Source: JBBIMS01 sp964531645 (GTDB lineage Bacteria > Acidobacteriota > Aminicenantia > JBFLYD01 > JBBIMS01). Taken from it: DNA of 64,000 nucleotides. The stretch is taken from assembly GCA_964531645.1 (NCBI GenBank), contig CAZHEF010000003.1:17676-81675 (forward strand), written 5' to 3'. Below are positions 61,936 through 64,000 of this stretch, one piece after another. Position 1 is the first letter of the stretch. Every line of letters begins with the position of its first letter. Position numbers and translations under genes: made by a program. The notes beneath the pieces were generated by a model that was given only the letters and a program-made list of their open reading frames with translations, did not search any database and was not told the DNA's origin.

Positions 61936-62484
61936 TTATTTAAATTTCTGCTTTATTATTTTCCCTAATTTTTCTTCGCAAGACTTGCAAAGATAGTAAG
62001 ACTTTTTATCTGTATCAAGGATTGAATTGGAAAAGAACATTACACAGGAAGGGTCCTTGCAATGAGGCAATCCAAAAAGATGCCCCAGTTCATGGACTGC
62101 TTCCTTTAAAGCTCTTATTTTCAAGCGCGGAAGGTCTTCTTTATAAAAATAGAATTCTTCACTCAATCTATATATAGAAATGACTGCTATCCCCTGAAAG
62201 GGCTCAGCATGCCCGAAAATAAAATTCAAACCATCTGCATAAAGATCTCCATCGAAGATCCCAAGAACCATAAAAGCATCCTTTGGCTTTTTCTTTGCTA
62301 GCTGGAAAAGAATAGGAATTGAAAGATACTGATTTCTAACCGGATTAAAGGCATTTTCAACTTCAATATGAATCTCTTGAGAGACAAATTCAAAAGGATA
62401 AATAATATTTAAGTTGTCTTTCAGATAATCTGTAACCCCTTTGTCATCCTTTCCTATTTTCACTAAACATATTTTCTTATCCAT
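61936..62484 (-). CDS. amzA: Archaemetzincin-type metalloprotease
   Basis: 182 residues, no signal peptide. The archaemetzincin signature is complete: H131, E132, H135 and H141 (HELGHLFGLPH), then C142, C147, M149 and the C166/C169 pair, which bind a second zinc. The proteins are common in archaea and scattered in bacteria; their natural substrates are unknown. The N-terminal region (CLVKIGKDDKGVTDYLKDNL) is the usual one. It is preceded by AT-rich DNA and no neighbour is obviously coupled. Confidence 0.9.
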   Translation of the reverse strand: MDKKICLVKIGKDDKGVTDYLKDNLNIIYPFEFVSQEIHIEVENAFNPVRNQYLSIPILFQLAKKKPKDAFMVLGIFDGDLYADGLNFIFGHAEPFQGIAVISIYRLSEEFYFYKEDLPRLKIRALKEAVHELGHLFGLPHCKDPSCVMFFSNSILDTDKKSYYLCKSCEEKLGKIIKQKFK

Positions 62485-62686
62485 TTCTCCCCTCTTTTTC
62501 GCTCATTTCATTTTTTATTATTACTATGGCAATGACTATTTTTCAAGTAGAATATAGTAAATTCAGCAAAAAAATTGCTACATTTTGATATTTCTCACTT
62601 GTTTTAGGACAAAGGCTCTTATTTTTGAAGGGCTTGGGAGTTCCTTTTTTATCTCACCTTTTTCAATAAATGAAACAAGTTAAATC

Positions 62687-63319
62687 TTACATTTTTGCAC
62701 CGCATTCACATTTGATTTGCCCATTTTTATTGGGAACAATTTTCCTTATTCCGCAATCTTTACATTTCAAAACCATTTTGCTACCCGAAAGTTTCCCCCT
62801 CTTTGAAAATGATTTCCCTTCAATCTCGACAATATCAAGAGAAAAGTCTATAATAGGAGCATTGGAAATTGCTGTTCCGATTCCATATGCATCTACAACA
62901 TCATTTAAATACATTATATCTTCCTCGTCAATGCCACAGGACACAAATATCTTTATTTTGTCCTTTCCCCTTATGGAAAGCTCCCATCTGACCTCTTCTA
63001 TTATTTTCCTGAAATCTCCTCTTCTTGATGATAGAGGATCCAATCGAACAGCGTAAAGCTTCTTTCCCATAGCTTCTGCCACCTCAATTGCTTCAAACTT
63101 TTCATCCTGAAGGGTATCTATTAGAGCCACTCTTTTTACTGCAGGCTCTATTATCTCATCAAAGGCTTAAACTGCAGATATGGTGGAGGTAAGAATCAAG
63201 ATAAGAGCGTGGGGCATTGTGCCCATTGGATCCTCACCTATAATTTCCACGGATTTAATAACAGAAACACCATCGCATCCTCTTAGATTAAAATTTAGAA
63301 CAAGCTTTTCTTTTGTCAA
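62687..63319 (-). pseudogene. Decayed nicotinate phosphoribosyltransferase (NAPRTase-like), N-terminus missing
   Basis: The minus-strand frame reads NLRGCDGVSVIKSVEIIGED, PMGTMPHALILIL, STISAV, a TAA at 63169-63167, then AFDEIIEPAVKRVALIDTLQ, DEKFEAIEVAEAMGKK, VRLDPLSSRRGDFRKIIEEV, KIFVSCGIDEEDI, VDAYGIGTAISNAP and a C-terminal zinc-knuckle-like tail with LKCKDCG and IKCECG. This is the archaeal/bacterial NAPRTase core, with the aspartate and SSRRG phosphate-loop. The TAA probably replaces a lysine codon. About 120 N-terminal residues are absent upstream of 63319, where another stop lies. The gene is therefore a relic. Confidence 0.75.
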
Positions 63320-63405
63320 TTTTTATTTGAACCATTTAACAAAGGAGGCTCAGTTATTGACAAATAAAGAAGTTTATGGTTAAATAGAGTATTAGAGGTG
63401 ATGAT

Positions 63406-63642
63406 ATGCCTCTTTACGAATATAGATGCTCCACTTGTGGAGAAAAATTTGAGATAATTCAGAAGAGCACAGATGCTTCATTGAAAAATTGCCCTAACTG
63501 TGGAGGTGTTTTAAAAAAATTATTCTCACCTCCTGTGTTGCAGTTTAAAGGAGGTGGATGGTATATAACCGATTACGCCAAAAAAGGAACAGATAAAGGG
63601 GAGAAAGAGGGTGGAAAAGGGGATAATAATAAAGAGAAATAA
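63406..63642 (+). CDS. FmdB-type zinc ribbon protein
   Basis: 78 residues. The zinc ribbon uses C8, C11, C29 and C32 (YEYRCSTCGEKFE and LKNCPNCGG), followed by LKKLFSPPVLQFKGGGWYIT and a charged Gly/Lys tail. The pattern matches the FmdB/DUF1610-like putative regulatory family, whose molecular role is not established. The start has an AGGTGATG-like site. A strong hairpin follows the stop. Confidence 0.85.
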   Translation: MPLYEYRCSTCGEKFEIIQKSTDASLKNCPNCGGVLKKLFSPPVLQFKGGGWYITDYAKKGTDKGEKEGGKGDNNKEK

Positions 63643-63684
63643 ATCGTATTACCCTTCTGCTTATACATCCCACCTCCAAAAAGA

Positions 63685-63715
63685 GGTCTCCTGAGTTCTC
63701 GGAACTCAGGAGACC
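63685..63715 (+). terminator. Perfect 14-bp hairpin after the FmdB-type gene
   Basis: Arms GGTCTCCTGAGTTC (63685-63698) and GAACTCAGGAGACC (63702-63715) with a three-base loop. It is followed by CCCCTCCC rather than T-run, so termination would be weak or it may be a transcript-end or recombination-type palindrome. Confidence 0.5.
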
Positions 63716-64000
63716 CCCCTCCCTTAAAAGTTGATTTATTCTAAATTATTAAGTAGAATGAAAATTGCAAATTTTAATATACAAATATTCAATTGAATAC
63801 TTTTTAAGTTATCAAGGACGAAAAAAACTGTTGTTTAACCTTATATTAGAATTCTTCAGACAAATTCGTCCAAATTTTTTCCCATTGAAAATTTACATCA
63901 CTTTATTAAGGGCAAACTATTTCTTTTAATTTCTTAGTGTAAGGACAGAAATTCCGCAAATTAGATTTTCAGGTTAAGAACTTTCTTTATAAATCCATAA
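63716..64000. other. Window-end intergenic DNA, nothing recognised
   Basis: 285 AT-rich bases with no convincing open frame, hairpin or repeat. A gene may begin beyond the window edge. Confidence 0.4.

Noticed and set aside
1..64000. tRNA, rRNA or CRISPR array
   Set aside because: No tRNA T-arm pattern with a matching acceptor stem, no rRNA-like sequence, and no regularly spaced direct repeats of 24-40 bases were seen.

Overview
The window reads as a chromosomal segment of an AT-rich diderm bacterium. Two GWxTD-domain proteins, a TonB receptor with a carboxypeptidase-like N-terminal domain, FadL-type and other outer-membrane barrels, a PDZ-containing histidine kinase with a sigma54 activator, and a serine-palmitoyltransferase-like enzyme together suggest the Acidobacteriota/Aminicenantes neighbourhood. 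This placement is inference from gene content. No rRNA, tRNA, CRISPR or prophage was recognised.

Region 1 (1-8171) is a phosphate regulon: pstC (cut by the window edge), an ArsC-type reductase, pstS and a porin on the minus strand; phoR and phoB further along on the same strand; and between them, on the plus strand, an unusual fusion of a PHP phosphoesterase domain with a GT4 glycosyltransferase. The divergent porin/fusion intergenic region carries two oppositely directed sets of four TTAACA-like hexamers in strict 11-bp register, which looks like a double PhoP/PhoB-type operator. The simplest hypothesis is a phosphate-starvation lipid-remodelling enzyme.

Region 2 (8172-16900) holds a methyltransferase, a free-standing pyruvate-kinase C-domain protein, a large TPR protein, a wrecked IS1182-family element with structured repeats and an integrase relic beside it, then a GWxTD protein, tmk and hypE. 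Region 3 (16900-26160) holds tdh-kbl (threonine to glycine plus acetyl-CoA), a cNMP/FHA protein, a divergent Spt/SDR pair (possible sphingoid-base synthesis), mnmA, a DUF72 protein, a SagB-type oxidoreductase and thiL.

Region 4 (26160-41900) holds a MIP18-type protein, an M23 peptidase, a frameshifted gene, a PHP/CvpA/Fis-like cluster, a second GWxTD protein, a TetR-MMPL-LolA-like-DUF1302-like export operon with a promoter/operator readable at base level, an amber-interrupted GyrI-like gene, AlkD-like and SPL-type radical SAM proteins, a degenerate EAL protein, a Nudix hydrolase and an RND-pump relic. Region 5 (41900-64000) is envelope and proteolysis: FadL-type porin, TonB receptor, a DsbD-alpha-like protein, an M16 pair, a GNAT-fold protein, a barrel, the PDZ kinase/NtrC pair, an active and an inactive M1 peptidase flanking rlmB, archaemetzincin, a nicotinate phosphoribosyltransferase relic and an FmdB zinc ribbon.

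Six loci are broken by stops, frameshifts or truncation (transposase, integrase, 27568-28279, GyrI-like, RND pump, NAPRTase). Several lesions are single-base, so real decay and sequence error must be told apart. Dispersed purine-rich and AGCTGTAGGCTGT-type intergenic repeats are a further signature of this genome.
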